DNA of 64,000 nucleotides, taken from Gammaproteobacteria bacterium. GTDB taxonomy: Bacteria > Pseudomonadota > Gammaproteobacteria > HK1. Each line of letters begins with the position of its first letter. Position 1 is the first letter of the stretch. Position numbers and translations under genes: made by a program. The notes beneath the pieces are model-generated. The model was not told where the DNA came from. It saw nothing but the letters and a program-made list of their open reading frames with translations, and made no database searches. The DNA lies in assembly GCA_021773645.1 (NCBI GenBank), contig JAJFJU010000026.1, positions 124,001-188,000 of the forward strand, in the 5' to 3' direction. Shown piece after piece: positions 18,278 to 27,455 of the stretch.

Positions 18278-19651
18278 ATGGAAAACCATCTACAGCGCAT
18301 CAGGGAAAAATGTCAGACGCTGCTCTGGGGTAGCGAATGTACGCCTACTGACAGCAGCAAAGGCGGCGCGCTGTGCGCCTTGCGCATCGTCTACGCCGTC
18401 TTCCGCGACCTCGCTGCCGGTCAGCTCACGCTGCGGGCCATGAGCCTGGTCTACACTACCCTGCTCTCGCTAGTGCCCCTGCTGGCCGTCAGTTTCTCGG
18501 TGCTCAAGGGCTTCGGGGTGCACAACCAGATAGAACCGATGCTGCTGAATCTGCTTACCCCGCTGGGTGACAAGGGCATCGAGATCAGCCAGACGATCAT
18601 CGGCTTTGTGGAAAACATGCGTGTTGGGGTGCTCGGCACGGTGGGGCTGGCGCTGCTGCTCTACGCCGTTATCTCGCTAATTCAGAAAATAGAACGGTCG
18701 TTTAATTTCATCTGGCGAGTGGATAAAGCCCGCCCCTTCGCACAGCGCTTCAGCGATTATCTCAGCGTCATTCTCATCGGCCCGGTGCTGGTTTTCTCTG
18801 CGCTAGGTGCTACCGCATCAGTGATGAATACCTCCCTCGTACAGTCGCTGGTAGCCATTCAGCCCTTCGGTTATCTGGTAAGTTTCGGCGTCAAGATGGT
18901 GCCCTATGTGCTGGTCATCGCCGCCTTTGCTTTCGTCTACAGCTTCATTCCCAATACCCGCGTACGGCTGTCTTCGGCGCTCATCGGCGCGGTGGTGGCA
19001 GGAGTGCTATGGCAGAGCGTCGGCTGGGGCTTCGCCTCCTTCGTGGTTTCCTCCGCCAGCTACACCGCCATCTATTCCGGCTTTGCCATCCTTATCCTAT
19101 TCATGATCTGGCTTTACCTCGCCTGGCTTATCCTCCTTATCGGCGCCTCCATCGCCTTTTACCACCAGCACGGGGAATACCTCATCAGCCGCAAGCGCGA
19201 GCTGCATCTCAGCCCACGCCAGCGCGAACAACTAGCACTACTGGCCATGTATCACATCGGCGCCCAGCATCTCGCTGGCGACACACCCTGGGCCGCAGAG
19301 GCCCTAGCCACGAGGCTACGAGTTCCGCAGGGGGCCCTGCAACGGATTCTGGATACCCTGGAAAAAGCTGGCTTGCTCAGCCCCGATCATACCGAGCCCC
19401 CCGCCTACCTGCCCGCCCAAGCACTGGAGAACATCTCCCTTTACCGCATCCTGAAAACTGTACGCCGAGCCGAGGAAGAAGGCTTTCTTGGCCCTTGGAA
19501 AATACAGCGGGAAAATACCGTGGAGGGACTGTTAGCCGAGATAGAAAACGCTGTCAGCCAGATCTTGGAAGAGCGCTCATTACGCCACCTGCTCGCCGCT
19601 GGTGAAGTTGGCAAGCACACAGCTACTGAGGGTTTAAAGCCGCTCGAATAA
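18278..19651 (+). CDS. YihY/BrkB-family inner membrane protein with C-terminal winged-helix-like domain
   Basis: A 457-residue protein. Residues about 30-305 contain the six-helix YihY/UPF0761 membrane domain (AMSLVYTTLLSLVPLLAVSFSVL, FIWRVDKARPFAQRFSDYLSVI, GVLWQSVGWGFASFVVSS). From about 310 the protein is soluble, with a helix-turn-helix-like stretch AAEALATRLRVPQGALQRILDTLEKAGLL and an acidic helical tail. The family was once called ribonuclease BN, but this is not an RNase. Function is unsettled. Its end overlaps the convergent rlmD gene by 18 bases. Confidence 0.85.
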   Translation: MENHLQRIREKCQTLLWGSECTPTDSSKGGALCALRIVYAVFRDLAAGQLTLRAMSLVYTTLLSLVPLLAVSFSVLKGFGVHNQIEPMLLNLLTPLGDKGIEISQTIIGFVENMRVGVLGTVGLALLLYAVISLIQKIERSFNFIWRVDKARPFAQRFSDYLSVILIGPVLVFSALGATASVMNTSLVQSLVAIQPFGYLVSFGVKMVPYVLVIAAFAFVYSFIPNTRVRLSSALIGAVVAGVLWQSVGWGFASFVVSSASYTAIYSGFAILILFMIWLYLAWLILLIGASIAFYHQHGEYLISRKRELHLSPRQREQLALLAMYHIGAQHLAGDTPWAAEALATRLRVPQGALQRILDTLEKAGLLSPDHTEPPAYLPAQALENISLYRILKTVRRAEEEGFLGPWKIQRENTVEGLLAEIENAVSQILEERSLRHLLAAGEVGKHTATEGLKPLE

Positions 19652-20956
19652 GGCGATGGCCTCCAAGTGGGTGGTGTGGGGAAACATATCGACTGCCCCC
19701 AGGCGAGTGAGGCGATAGCCGTGCTGCTGCACCAATGAAACAGCATCACTCGCCAGCGTTTTGGGGTTGCAGGAGATGTAGAGGATGCGGCGTGGATAAG
19801 GGGCGGCCAGCCTATTGATGACCTTGGCGGCACCGGTACGCGGGGGGTCTAGCAAGATGCCGTCCCAGGGCTGAGCCAGATACGACGCGAAGGCCTCGGG
19901 GATGCGTAGATCTACGGTATGGAACTCGGCCTGTAGGTCGTTAGCCAAAGCATTGTCCCGGGCGCGCTGGATCAGTGCGGCATCGCCTTCCAGGCCTGTA
20001 ACTCGCCCACCGCGAGCGGCGATGGCCAGGGTGAAGTTGCCCAGACCACAGTAGAGATCCAGAAAGTGCTCACCAACTTCCGGGGCAAGCCAGGATAAGG
20101 CGCGCGCTACTAGGGCACGGTTTACCTCACCATTAACCTGGACAAAATCCAAGGGTTGAAACTGGTATTCAAGGCCCTCGGCCGGCAAACGGTAAGCCAG
20201 CGCAGGAGTCTCGGGCCAGAGCGGTGCTACGGTCTCGGGGCCACCGGATTGGAGGTATAAATGCAGACCTTCAAGCTGGGCAAAACGGCGTAAATGCGAA
20301 CGATCCTCGTCGCTCAACGACTCTAGATGGCGCAGGATTAATGCGCAGCCGGTATCGCCTACGGCTATTTCAATCTGCGGGATGCTTATCCGGGCATCCA
20401 ATGATCCGAGCAATTCTCTGAGCGCCGTGATGCGTAGACCGATGGCAGGATCCAAGGTCGCACAGTGACCCAGCACCGCAAGCCGCCCCCCGAAGCGCTC
20501 ACGAAAGCCCACCAGCGCGCCACCCTTGGCCGGCACATACTTGGCCCCCATACGCGCCTTACGGCGATAGCCCCAAGGATGGCACGCCAGAGGGAGTGTT
20601 GGCTCTGGCAGCTCCAACGCACCCTCGGCGGCAAAGGCGGCCATTAACCAGGACTGCTTGAGCTCTAGTTGTGCCCCGTATGCCAGATGTTGCAGGGTGC
20701 AGGCCCCGCATTCGGAGGAATGTGGACAGGCCGGGGACACCCGTAGAGGTGAGGACTCCAGCACCGCCTCGAGCTTCGCCTCGAGTATGCCTTTACGCCG
20801 CCGTTGAGGGCGAAAGCGCACACGTTCGCCTGCCAGCGCACCCTGCACCCGATAATGCTGGCTTTCCACCGTGCACAGCCCCCAGCCCTGCCCGTCCAGA
20901 GCCTCAATGTGGGCAGTAATGGCAGTATCGCGAAAACGTCTGCGCCGTCGGCTCAT
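19634..20956 (-). CDS. rlmD: 23S rRNA (uracil-1939-C5) methyltransferase
   Basis: A 440-residue RlmD/RumA-type enzyme. An N-terminal TRAM domain (DTAITAHIEALDGQGWGLC...) is followed by iron-sulfur cysteines in CPHSSECGACTLQHL plus a fourth in GHCATLD. The SAM-binding domain has FLDLYCGLGNFTLAIA, and the catalytic regions read LLDPPRTGA and ILYISCNPKTLASD. Start 20956 (MSRRRRRFRD) is chosen over an upstream ATG at 21004 because it matches the family's basic N-terminus and the 433-residue E. coli length. In many gammaproteobacteria rlmD sits with barA/gacS and cysM, and both are within 11 kb here. Confidence 0.95.
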   Translation of the reverse strand: MSRRRRRFRDTAITAHIEALDGQGWGLCTVESQHYRVQGALAGERVRFRPQRRRKGILEAKLEAVLESSPLRVSPACPHSSECGACTLQHLAYGAQLELKQSWLMAAFAAEGALELPEPTLPLACHPWGYRRKARMGAKYVPAKGGALVGFRERFGGRLAVLGHCATLDPAIGLRITALRELLGSLDARISIPQIEIAVGDTGCALILRHLESLSDEDRSHLRRFAQLEGLHLYLQSGGPETVAPLWPETPALAYRLPAEGLEYQFQPLDFVQVNGEVNRALVARALSWLAPEVGEHFLDLYCGLGNFTLAIAARGGRVTGLEGDAALIQRARDNALANDLQAEFHTVDLRIPEAFASYLAQPWDGILLDPPRTGAAKVINRLAAPYPRRILYISCNPKTLASDAVSLVQQHGYRLTRLGAVDMFPHTTHLEAIALFERL

Positions 20957-21020
20957 AGTGAGCACCCACCACGGAGCAAATACCGAATCCATAGATCCGG
21001 GCAAACTTCAATAAACGGAT

Positions 21021-21791
21021 TCATGTCTTCCAGGCGTCCAGAAATTTAGCTAAATGTGGCTGCCCAGACTCAGCCAAGGTATCGCGTACGCGCTGGCATT
21101 CCTGCGTGTACGCTGTCGCCGTGAGATGGCCACGAGTCTGTTCAAAACGCAGATAAATGAGGTAGGTATTGAGCACATCGGTTTCGCAATAGTCGCGAAT
21201 CCCTTTCACATTACCCGCCAGATATTGGTCCCAGACATGAGCGCCGCTTTGCCCCAGCTTGCCGGGAAAGCCCAGCAGGGTGGCGATCTGGTCTAGGGGT
21301 GCCTTGGCGCTGAATTGATAGGCCGAGAGCACGTCCATGAGATCGGTGTGGCGCTCATGGAAACGGCTGAGATAATTATTGAAACGGAAGTTGCGGTCCT
21401 CGTCACCATTCTCCCAATAGCGCGCGGCGTCGATACCGTGCAACAGGGCACGGTAGTGCAACACCGGCAGGTCAAAGCCGCCACCGTTCCAGGACACCAA
21501 AGTAGGTGAATACTTCGCCACCCCGTCGAAGAAACGCTGGATTAACTCCGCCTCGGAGGATTCCTCCGACCCCAGAGACCAGACCTTAAAGCCATCACCC
21601 GAGCGCAATACCGCAGAGATAGCGACGATACGATGCAGATAATGACGCAGGAACTCGTGCCCCGCCTCCTGCTGGCGCTGGTGGAACATGGCGCGCGCCA
21701 CGTCGGCATCATCGAGATCCTCGAGATCATAGAGCCGGCGTCCAGCCTCGACGTCAGGGATGGTTTCCAGATCAAAGACAAAAACGTGCAT
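21021..21791 (-). CDS. Predicted 3'-5' exonuclease, DEDDy (DNA polymerase B exonuclease-like)
   Basis: A 256-residue ribonuclease H-like exonuclease. Exo I is VFVFDLETIPD, Exo II includes LVSWNGGGFDLPVLHYRAL, and Exo III is DYCETDVLNTYLIYLR, giving the Asp-Glu-Asp-Asp set with the Tyr of YxxxD. It matches the stand-alone family related to the PolB 3'-5' exonuclease domain. The substrate is unknown. The ATG at 21791 overlaps the upstream stop codon by one base (TAATG), and this start gives the conserved N-terminus. Confidence 0.87.
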   Translation of the reverse strand: MHVFVFDLETIPDVEAGRRLYDLEDLDDADVARAMFHQRQQEAGHEFLRHYLHRIVAISAVLRSGDGFKVWSLGSEESSEAELIQRFFDGVAKYSPTLVSWNGGGFDLPVLHYRALLHGIDAARYWENGDEDRNFRFNNYLSRFHERHTDLMDVLSAYQFSAKAPLDQIATLLGFPGKLGQSGAHVWDQYLAGNVKGIRDYCETDVLNTYLIYLRFEQTRGHLTATAYTQECQRVRDTLAESGQPHLAKFLDAWKT

Positions 21792-22378
21792 TATTTTTGC
21801 CGCCAGCGGCCGCCGTTTTGATACCACCATCCACGCCGAGCCTTGGCCACCCAACGGCGGGCAAAGGTAGCGCGGATTTGCGCCTCCCACTCGGGATGGC
21901 CGTTGGCACGGGCGATCTCCCGATACAGAGCGCTACGATCACGACTTTGATCAGCCACCAGCCGTGCGACCTGGGAACGGGAACGCAGCGGGATGGACTT
22001 CAGATCGCGCACTGCCAACTCACCATTGCTAGTCAAACCAACACTACCCGCCGCATAGTGAGGTGCCAACTGCTGGTGGCGTTTGCGCATGGTGCCACGG
22101 ATGCGGGCAATAGCCGGGGAGGAAATATCCAGATTGGGTGCCGCAGCCGCCGCGCTCGGGATAAAGAACTCCACCACCAGCTGCAATGCACTGCCCGTTT
22201 GCGGTTGATAGAACGCACCTTTATCCGCCGGTGCCTTCTTGCCTTCACCACCACCCCAAACATCCTCAATGATGCGATCTGCCGCCTTTTCTGCCGCCGC
22301 CGCGGGAAAATAGACATTGATGGTTACGCAAGCGCTGAGAAATATCAGCATCCAGCTATTACAGAGCAGTTTTTTCAT
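21791..22378 (-). CDS. Lipoprotein-like DUF1318 (YdbL family) protein
   Basis: A 195-residue exported protein. The signal sequence ends in LIFLSACVTINVYFPAAAAEKAADRIIEDVWG; LSAC is a good lipobox, and TINVYFPAAAAEKAAD is the family signature. The C-terminal half (residues 90-195) is the DUF1318 region, ending in a Trp/Arg-rich tail. YdbL-type genes accompany YdbH, a long AsmA-like protein thought to move phospholipid between membranes, and here the partner lies 27 bases upstream. The start at 22378 has AGGAGA 5 bases before it. Confidence 0.82.
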   Translation of the reverse strand: MKKLLCNSWMLIFLSACVTINVYFPAAAAEKAADRIIEDVWGGGEGKKAPADKGAFYQPQTGSALQLVVEFFIPSAAAAAPNLDISSPAIARIRGTMRKRHQQLAPHYAAGSVGLTSNGELAVRDLKSIPLRSRSQVARLVADQSRDRSALYREIARANGHPEWEAQIRATFARRWVAKARRGWWYQNGGRWRQK

Positions 22379-22405
22379 TGCCATCTCCTAAGGAATTTAA
22401 ATTGA

Positions 22406-24454
22406 TCATTTGACCACCGGCCCTTGCGAAGCCGTCGCCTGCTTCAAGCGTTCCACCAGGGTGTTCCAATCCACCTTACGGTTAAAACCCTTCACATCGA
22501 TACGCGGTATGCCTCCACCCTTGACCAGATAATAGCCTTGTGGACTATCCTCTACGCCACCCATCTCACACAGCCCCCGACGCAGTCGACAACTGAGACC
22601 AAGACGCTGGTAGGAAAAATCCTCGAAAAAACGCAGGAAGCTACGAGACAGGATATCCGCCGGACCACCGCCCAAACTGCTCAAGTTACCCACTGCACGC
22701 TGACTGATCCGATGCCGACTACGGTCATCCAGCGGAGTAGCGAATCTGGCATCGAAAGCACGCGGTTGCCAATCTTCCAGCAACAAATCATGAACCGCCC
22801 CATCCAATCTGCCGCGGATGGTACCAAAGGAGAAAACCCGGGTCAGCGCATCCAGTGAGAGATTACGAAAATCCACCTCGGCCCGCAGCCGTGGCACCAC
22901 TCCGAAGGGCTCCTCCAGGCGTAGATCCCGTATCACCATATCGCCGTCAAAAACCTGCACCCCAAGCTCGCCCTCAACCTCCATCACCCCCTGGGCATAG
23001 CGAATAGCCGGGATCTCTCCCGCCAAGTTGCCTTCAAAAGGTGGCCAGTCCAGCACTTGGCTCACCCGCTCCATAGATAGAGGACCGAGACTACCGGCAA
23101 GTTCCCATGCGAGTGCCGGGGTACCGAGCCCTTGCGCCTTGAAGCCGGCGATACGTAGCGGGCCATCAAGGATTTGAACTTCCAGTGGCCCGCTAAGTTG
23201 GAAGCTCTTACCCTTGAACTCACCGCGCAGACTGGCGGGACCCAGCGGTGCCCGATACAAGTGTCCACCCGCCCAGTTCAGAGCACTCTTCGAAACCTTT
23301 CCAGCGCTGCTCCAGTGCAGGCTACCCGAGAGCTGTTCCAGACCAAAGCGCTGCTGGTCATCATGCAGATCCACCTGTCGCAGTTCGATTTGCGCACGCA
23401 GTTCGCCATCGCCATCTCGAAGCAGGCGAAGCTCCACGTCGCCCGCAGTCTCCAATTCCGCCAACGGGGTGCCATATAAAAACGGCTGTAGATAGCTCTG
23501 GTAAAGCGCCGGGAAGTGCCCCTGTTTAAGTTCGGCCTGATGCAGCGTCCAATGATCATTGACCCGACTGGCCCGCGCGCTTAGCACGCCTATCCCCGGG
23601 TGCTGAATATGCACTTGCTGCAGTTCCAGGGTTTTACTCCGAGCTCGCCACCCCACTTTGAACTGCATTGCCAGAGGCGCATCCCCCACCTCTACCCAAA
23701 CGGGCTCCATCCCCAATACGCCCGCTTTCAGATCGGCATTTCCCGCTAGCTGCCAGCCATCTTTCACTTGTCTACCATGCAGCCGAAGTTCCACGTCGAG
23801 GTTTTCCCCGGCGGTTTCACCATCTTCACTGGAATAGGCAAGATTCTTGAGTGTGGCGCGCAGTTCGCCCTGGAGCGTCTCAACCTGCTGTTCTAGCTCG
23901 AGTTTTCCGCTCATCCGCCCAGTGGGGAATTCCGGAATCTCCGCCAAACCCCACGTTGCAAGCCATCGGCGCAGTTTGGACAGCACAATGCCATCCGCAT
24001 GCAAGGCAACCTGCCAACCTTTGGGCCTGGCAAGAAGATCCAGATTCAGTTTGCCTCCAGCAAGTCCCATACCCCGTATGTGTAGTCCGGTATCCGCGTC
24101 GACGTGGACAGCCAATTGAGGCGGGCTCCATGTGCCCCCTGATCGATGCAATTTGAGCTTTGCCGCAGGACAGAAGTAACCATCACTCCAGTCCAGAGCG
24201 GGGCAGGAAAATGCTATGACTCGGATTTTTTCCAGCGGAGCCGGGAGTTTGAGACCAAAAATCCGGCCACTGGCGCGGGTGCTACCGGTGGCCATGAATT
24301 CAAGCGCGATACGAGCGCCAGCGGCGGACCAACCCGGGCCTTCCAGGGGGCCCGTATCCAGATGCAGACCCGGGCTTCCCCATACCGGGACAATCGCTAA
24401 CCATAGCAGCAAGCCCAGACTGCAGGACGCGATCCGGGCTGACAACGAGGGCAT
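22406..24454 (-). CDS. YdbH-like (AsmA/DUF3971-related) envelope protein
   Basis: A 682-residue exported protein. A signal peptide (about 1-28, SCSLGLLLWLAIVPVWG) precedes a long run of alternating beta strands, consistent with the elongated lipid-carrying groove of AsmA/TAM/YdbH proteins. The C-terminal part, with DMVIRDLRLEEPFGVVPRLR, LDGAVHDLLLEDWQP and the conserved FEDFSYQRLGLSCRLRRGLCEMGG, fits the YdbH group. In E. coli YdbH, TamB and YhdP share transport of phospholipid to the outer membrane; that role here is by homology. It lies 21 bases after cysM and upstream of the DUF1318 gene. Confidence 0.78.
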   Translation of the reverse strand: MPSLSARIASCSLGLLLWLAIVPVWGSPGLHLDTGPLEGPGWSAAGARIALEFMATGSTRASGRIFGLKLPAPLEKIRVIAFSCPALDWSDGYFCPAAKLKLHRSGGTWSPPQLAVHVDADTGLHIRGMGLAGGKLNLDLLARPKGWQVALHADGIVLSKLRRWLATWGLAEIPEFPTGRMSGKLELEQQVETLQGELRATLKNLAYSSEDGETAGENLDVELRLHGRQVKDGWQLAGNADLKAGVLGMEPVWVEVGDAPLAMQFKVGWRARSKTLELQQVHIQHPGIGVLSARASRVNDHWTLHQAELKQGHFPALYQSYLQPFLYGTPLAELETAGDVELRLLRDGDGELRAQIELRQVDLHDDQQRFGLEQLSGSLHWSSAGKVSKSALNWAGGHLYRAPLGPASLRGEFKGKSFQLSGPLEVQILDGPLRIAGFKAQGLGTPALAWELAGSLGPLSMERVSQVLDWPPFEGNLAGEIPAIRYAQGVMEVEGELGVQVFDGDMVIRDLRLEEPFGVVPRLRAEVDFRNLSLDALTRVFSFGTIRGRLDGAVHDLLLEDWQPRAFDARFATPLDDRSRHRISQRAVGNLSSLGGGPADILSRSFLRFFEDFSYQRLGLSCRLRRGLCEMGGVEDSPQGYYLVKGGGIPRIDVKGFNRKVDWNTLVERLKQATASQGPVVK

Positions 24455-24475
24455 CAAGGGAAAAAAAGGAGCTGT

Positions 24476-25366
24476 TTAGCTTTCGGGAAATACGCCGGTG
24501 GAGAGATAACGATCGCCGCGGTCACAAACGATGGTCACGATAATCCCCCGCTCCACCTCACGCGCCACCCGCAAGGCTGCCGCCACCGCACCACCGGAAG
24601 AGATGCCGGCAAAGATCCCTTCACGAGCGGCCAGGTCGCGGGCAATCTGTTCGGCCTCTTCCTGCCCCACATCGAGGGTGCGATCCACACGGCTGGCATC
24701 GTAAATATCGGGCAGATATTCCTTCGGCCAGCGCCGGATACCCGGCACCCGGGCACCCTCGGCCGGCTGTACGCCGACAATCTCGATAGCCGGATTGACC
24801 TCCTTGAGATAACGCGAAACCCCCATGATGGTGCCGGTCGTGCCCATGGCACTGACAAAGTGGGTAATCTTGCCTTGGGTGTCACGCCAGATTTCCGGGC
24901 CCGTGCCCTCATAATGGGCGCGAGGGTTATCTGTATTACCGAACTGGTCGAGGATCCGCCCCTCACCCGCCGCCTCCATGGCCCGGGCACGGTCTATCGC
25001 CGCCTCCATGCTGCCCTTGGCCGGGGTCAGCACAATCTCCGCCCCATAGGCACGCATCACCGCCCGCCGCTCGACACTCATATTGTCGGGCATCACCAGA
25101 ATCATCCGATAACCACGGATCGCCGCGGCCATGGCCAGCGCGATGCCGGTATTGCCGCTAGTGGCCTCGATAAGCACATCCCCGGGCTTGAGTTCGCCAC
25201 GCTCCTCGGCACGGCGGATCATGCTTAGCGCCGGCCGATCCTTCACCGAACCCGCAGGGTTATTACCTTCAAGCTTGAGCAGCACGGTACTGTTGCCAGC
25301 ATCCAGACGTTGCAGACGTACCAGCGGCGTATTGCCGACAAATTCTTCAATCGTTGGGTAGTTCAT
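24476..25366 (-). CDS. cysM: Cysteine synthase B (O-acetylserine sulfhydrylase B)
   Basis: A 296-residue PLP enzyme that forms cysteine from O-acetylserine and sulfide or thiosulfate. Start MNYPTIEEFVGNTPLVRLQRL is typical. The PLP lysine lies in NPAGSVKDRPALSM, the substrate loop is EATSGNTGIALAM, the phosphate loop TMGTTGTIMGVSRYL, and EGIFAGISSGGAV is conserved. Length agrees with CysM (about 300). The gap to the divergent TonB receptor gene (25367-25498) contains TATCGG and CCGATA in inverted orientation about 17 bases apart, a possible operator. Confidence 0.96.
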   Translation of the reverse strand: MNYPTIEEFVGNTPLVRLQRLDAGNSTVLLKLEGNNPAGSVKDRPALSMIRRAEERGELKPGDVLIEATSGNTGIALAMAAAIRGYRMILVMPDNMSVERRAVMRAYGAEIVLTPAKGSMEAAIDRARAMEAAGEGRILDQFGNTDNPRAHYEGTGPEIWRDTQGKITHFVSAMGTTGTIMGVSRYLKEVNPAIEIVGVQPAEGARVPGIRRWPKEYLPDIYDASRVDRTLDVGQEEAEQIARDLAAREGIFAGISSGGAVAAALRVAREVERGIIVTIVCDRGDRYLSTGVFPES

Positions 25367-25498
25367 GGCAGCAGTTTAGCGGAAGCGGAATATCGGTACA
25401 TCCCGGGTCGTTTCCGATACCAACATGGGAAGTACAGGTGCTTTTTGATAGATTGCGCGCGGGGTTAGCATATTTATAAGAGCAGGGGACGCAGAACG

Positions 25499-27418
25499 GT
25501 GATAAAAATTCTCGTAATGGTGCTTTCACGACTGATCGCATCATCCCTCCTGCTAATGCCTATAGCCGGCCTAGCTAACTCTCCCGCCCTACCCAGCGAA
25601 GACAGCGTTTATTTTGAGCTTCCGGTGGTGCTATCGGCCACTCGTCTGGAACAGCCCATGCTCGATACCCCCGCCTCGATTACGGTCATCGACCGGGAAA
25701 TGATTGTCGCCAGCGGTGCCCGCGAGATCTACGAGTTATTCCGCATGGTGCCTGGCTTTCAGGTGGGCTCGGATAATGGCGGCGTGCATACCGTGACCTA
25801 CCACGGTCTCGGGGATCAGTTTTCCCGACGCATGCAGGTGCTCGTCGACGGCCGCTCGGTGTATACGCCCGCGGTTGGCCTGGTGGAATGGAGCAATTTT
25901 TCCGTCGATCTGGATGACATTGAACGTATTGAGGTAGTGCGCGGCCCCAACGCCGCCAGCTATGGTGCCAACGCCTTTCTCGGAGTAATCAGCATACACA
26001 CCCGACATCCTACCGTTGAGCAGGGTACACAGCTCAAGGTCATCCGGGGCGGAAACGGCATAGAACACTACCGGGCCCGCTATGCTGGCAGCGCGGGGCC
26101 GCTCAGCTTTCGCGCCAGTATTGGCCATCGTGCCGACGATGGCTTTGATCGGCGTCATGACAGCAAACGCAGCACCTTGGGTAATCTGCGCGCCGAGTGG
26201 CTGATAGGAAGCACCGATCGACTGGAATTTCAGGCCGGATTTAACGATGGGCGCCGCCAGGATGGCTTCATAGGAGACCCGCTACAAAACCCGCGCGCCA
26301 AGGCTGACAGCACCCACTTTGGCATGCTGCGTTGGCAACACGTATTTCAGCCAGAACACGAATTAAGCCTGCAGGCCTACTACAATTATTTTGACCGTAA
26401 AGAGACCTATGGCAGCGGCTTCTTTATACCTACCCCCTCACCGGTCACACAGCGCCGTTACGATCTGGAATTGGAACATCGCTTTAGCCCACACAAGCAC
26501 TGGCGAGTAGTCTGGGGTGGCAGCGCACGCCTTGACCAAGTAGATGCCCCGTTATTTCTCGGGGTGTCCCGTCCACGGCTACAAAACCATCTCTACCGGC
26601 TGTTTAGTAACGTCGAATGGCATCTGCTACCCGCGCTTAACTTCAATGCTGGGGTGATGATGGAAAACAACGACATCACCGGCACCGACTGGTCGCCCCG
26701 CCTGGCTCTTAATTATCGTATCCGGCCACGCGTCGCCATTCGTGCCAGCATTAGCAAAAGCGTACGCACCCCCTCATTTTTTGAAAATAACGTTGATTGG
26801 AAAATGCCGATTGCCGGCGGAGGTGGTGCCACAGCACTCATCTTCCTCGGCTCTGACACGCTACAGCCAGAAAAGATTATTGCCCGGGAATTAGGGCTGA
26901 TTGCCAGCACCGCCAATGGCGTTTTCCGCCTCGAGCTAAAAGCATTTAGGAATTCCCTGAGCCAAGTCATCAGCACCAGTGGTGGCGCCCCCTTTACCTT
27001 CATCAACAAGAGTTCCGCCACCGTAGAAGGGCTAGAGGGCCAGCTTCAGTGGCGACCAACACCCCAGACCCGCTTCATCCTTAGTCAGTCCAATGGACGC
27101 ACAACCAGCGACGCTGCCAATCTGGTAGCCAGTACGCCGTCAGCCACGACCCATTTACTCGGTATCTTCGATTTGGGGAACCGATATGACGCCAGCTTTT
27201 CCTTCACTCGGGTAAGCCAAATGGAATGGCTCGGAGAGGGTAATCTAGTGCCTTCATTCCGACGCGTCGATCTTCGCCTTGCCCGGCGATTTGGAGCACG
27301 TGGCAACGAAGGACAAATTGCCCTGATAGTTCAGAATCTGATGGAGAGACATATCGACTTCCGTGACCAGAACCGTTTAGGACGAACGGGATTTCTACAA
27401 CTGGAGTTGCCTTTGTAG
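25499..27418 (+). CDS. TonB-dependent outer membrane receptor
   Basis: A 639-residue receptor. The signal peptide is about residues 1-26 (LIASSLLLMPIAGLANS). The plug domain includes VVLSATRLEQPMLDTPASITVIDREMI and the signature IERIEVVRGPNAASYGANAFLGVISI. The rest is a 22-strand-type barrel ending in GFLQLELPL. GTG at 25499 is the likely start, with AGGGGA 9 bases upstream. The ligand cannot be read; similarity is to the short siderophore, cobalamin and colicin-I receptor class. It leads a three-gene operon with a periplasmic binding protein and a hybrid kinase. TTGATA-N18-CATATT upstream is a candidate promoter. Confidence 0.92.
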   Translation: MIKILVMVLSRLIASSLLLMPIAGLANSPALPSEDSVYFELPVVLSATRLEQPMLDTPASITVIDREMIVASGAREIYELFRMVPGFQVGSDNGGVHTVTYHGLGDQFSRRMQVLVDGRSVYTPAVGLVEWSNFSVDLDDIERIEVVRGPNAASYGANAFLGVISIHTRHPTVEQGTQLKVIRGGNGIEHYRARYAGSAGPLSFRASIGHRADDGFDRRHDSKRSTLGNLRAEWLIGSTDRLEFQAGFNDGRRQDGFIGDPLQNPRAKADSTHFGMLRWQHVFQPEHELSLQAYYNYFDRKETYGSGFFIPTPSPVTQRRYDLELEHRFSPHKHWRVVWGGSARLDQVDAPLFLGVSRPRLQNHLYRLFSNVEWHLLPALNFNAGVMMENNDITGTDWSPRLALNYRIRPRVAIRASISKSVRTPSFFENNVDWKMPIAGGGGATALIFLGSDTLQPEKIIARELGLIASTANGVFRLELKAFRNSLSQVISTSGGAPFTFINKSSATVEGLEGQLQWRPTPQTRFILSQSNGRTTSDAANLVASTPSATTHLLGIFDLGNRYDASFSFTRVSQMEWLGEGNLVPSFRRVDLRLARRFGARGNEGQIALIVQNLMERHIDFRDQNRLGRTGFLQLELPL

Positions 27419-27455
27419 GCCAGCGCCCTAACGGGACGCCAGCGGAATATTACCT

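Noticed and set aside
25367-25498. TATCGG...CCGATA inverted repeat as an operator between cysM and the TonB receptor gene.
   Set aside because: Six-base arms 17 bases apart occur often by chance, and no regulator is known here; mentioned only with cysM.
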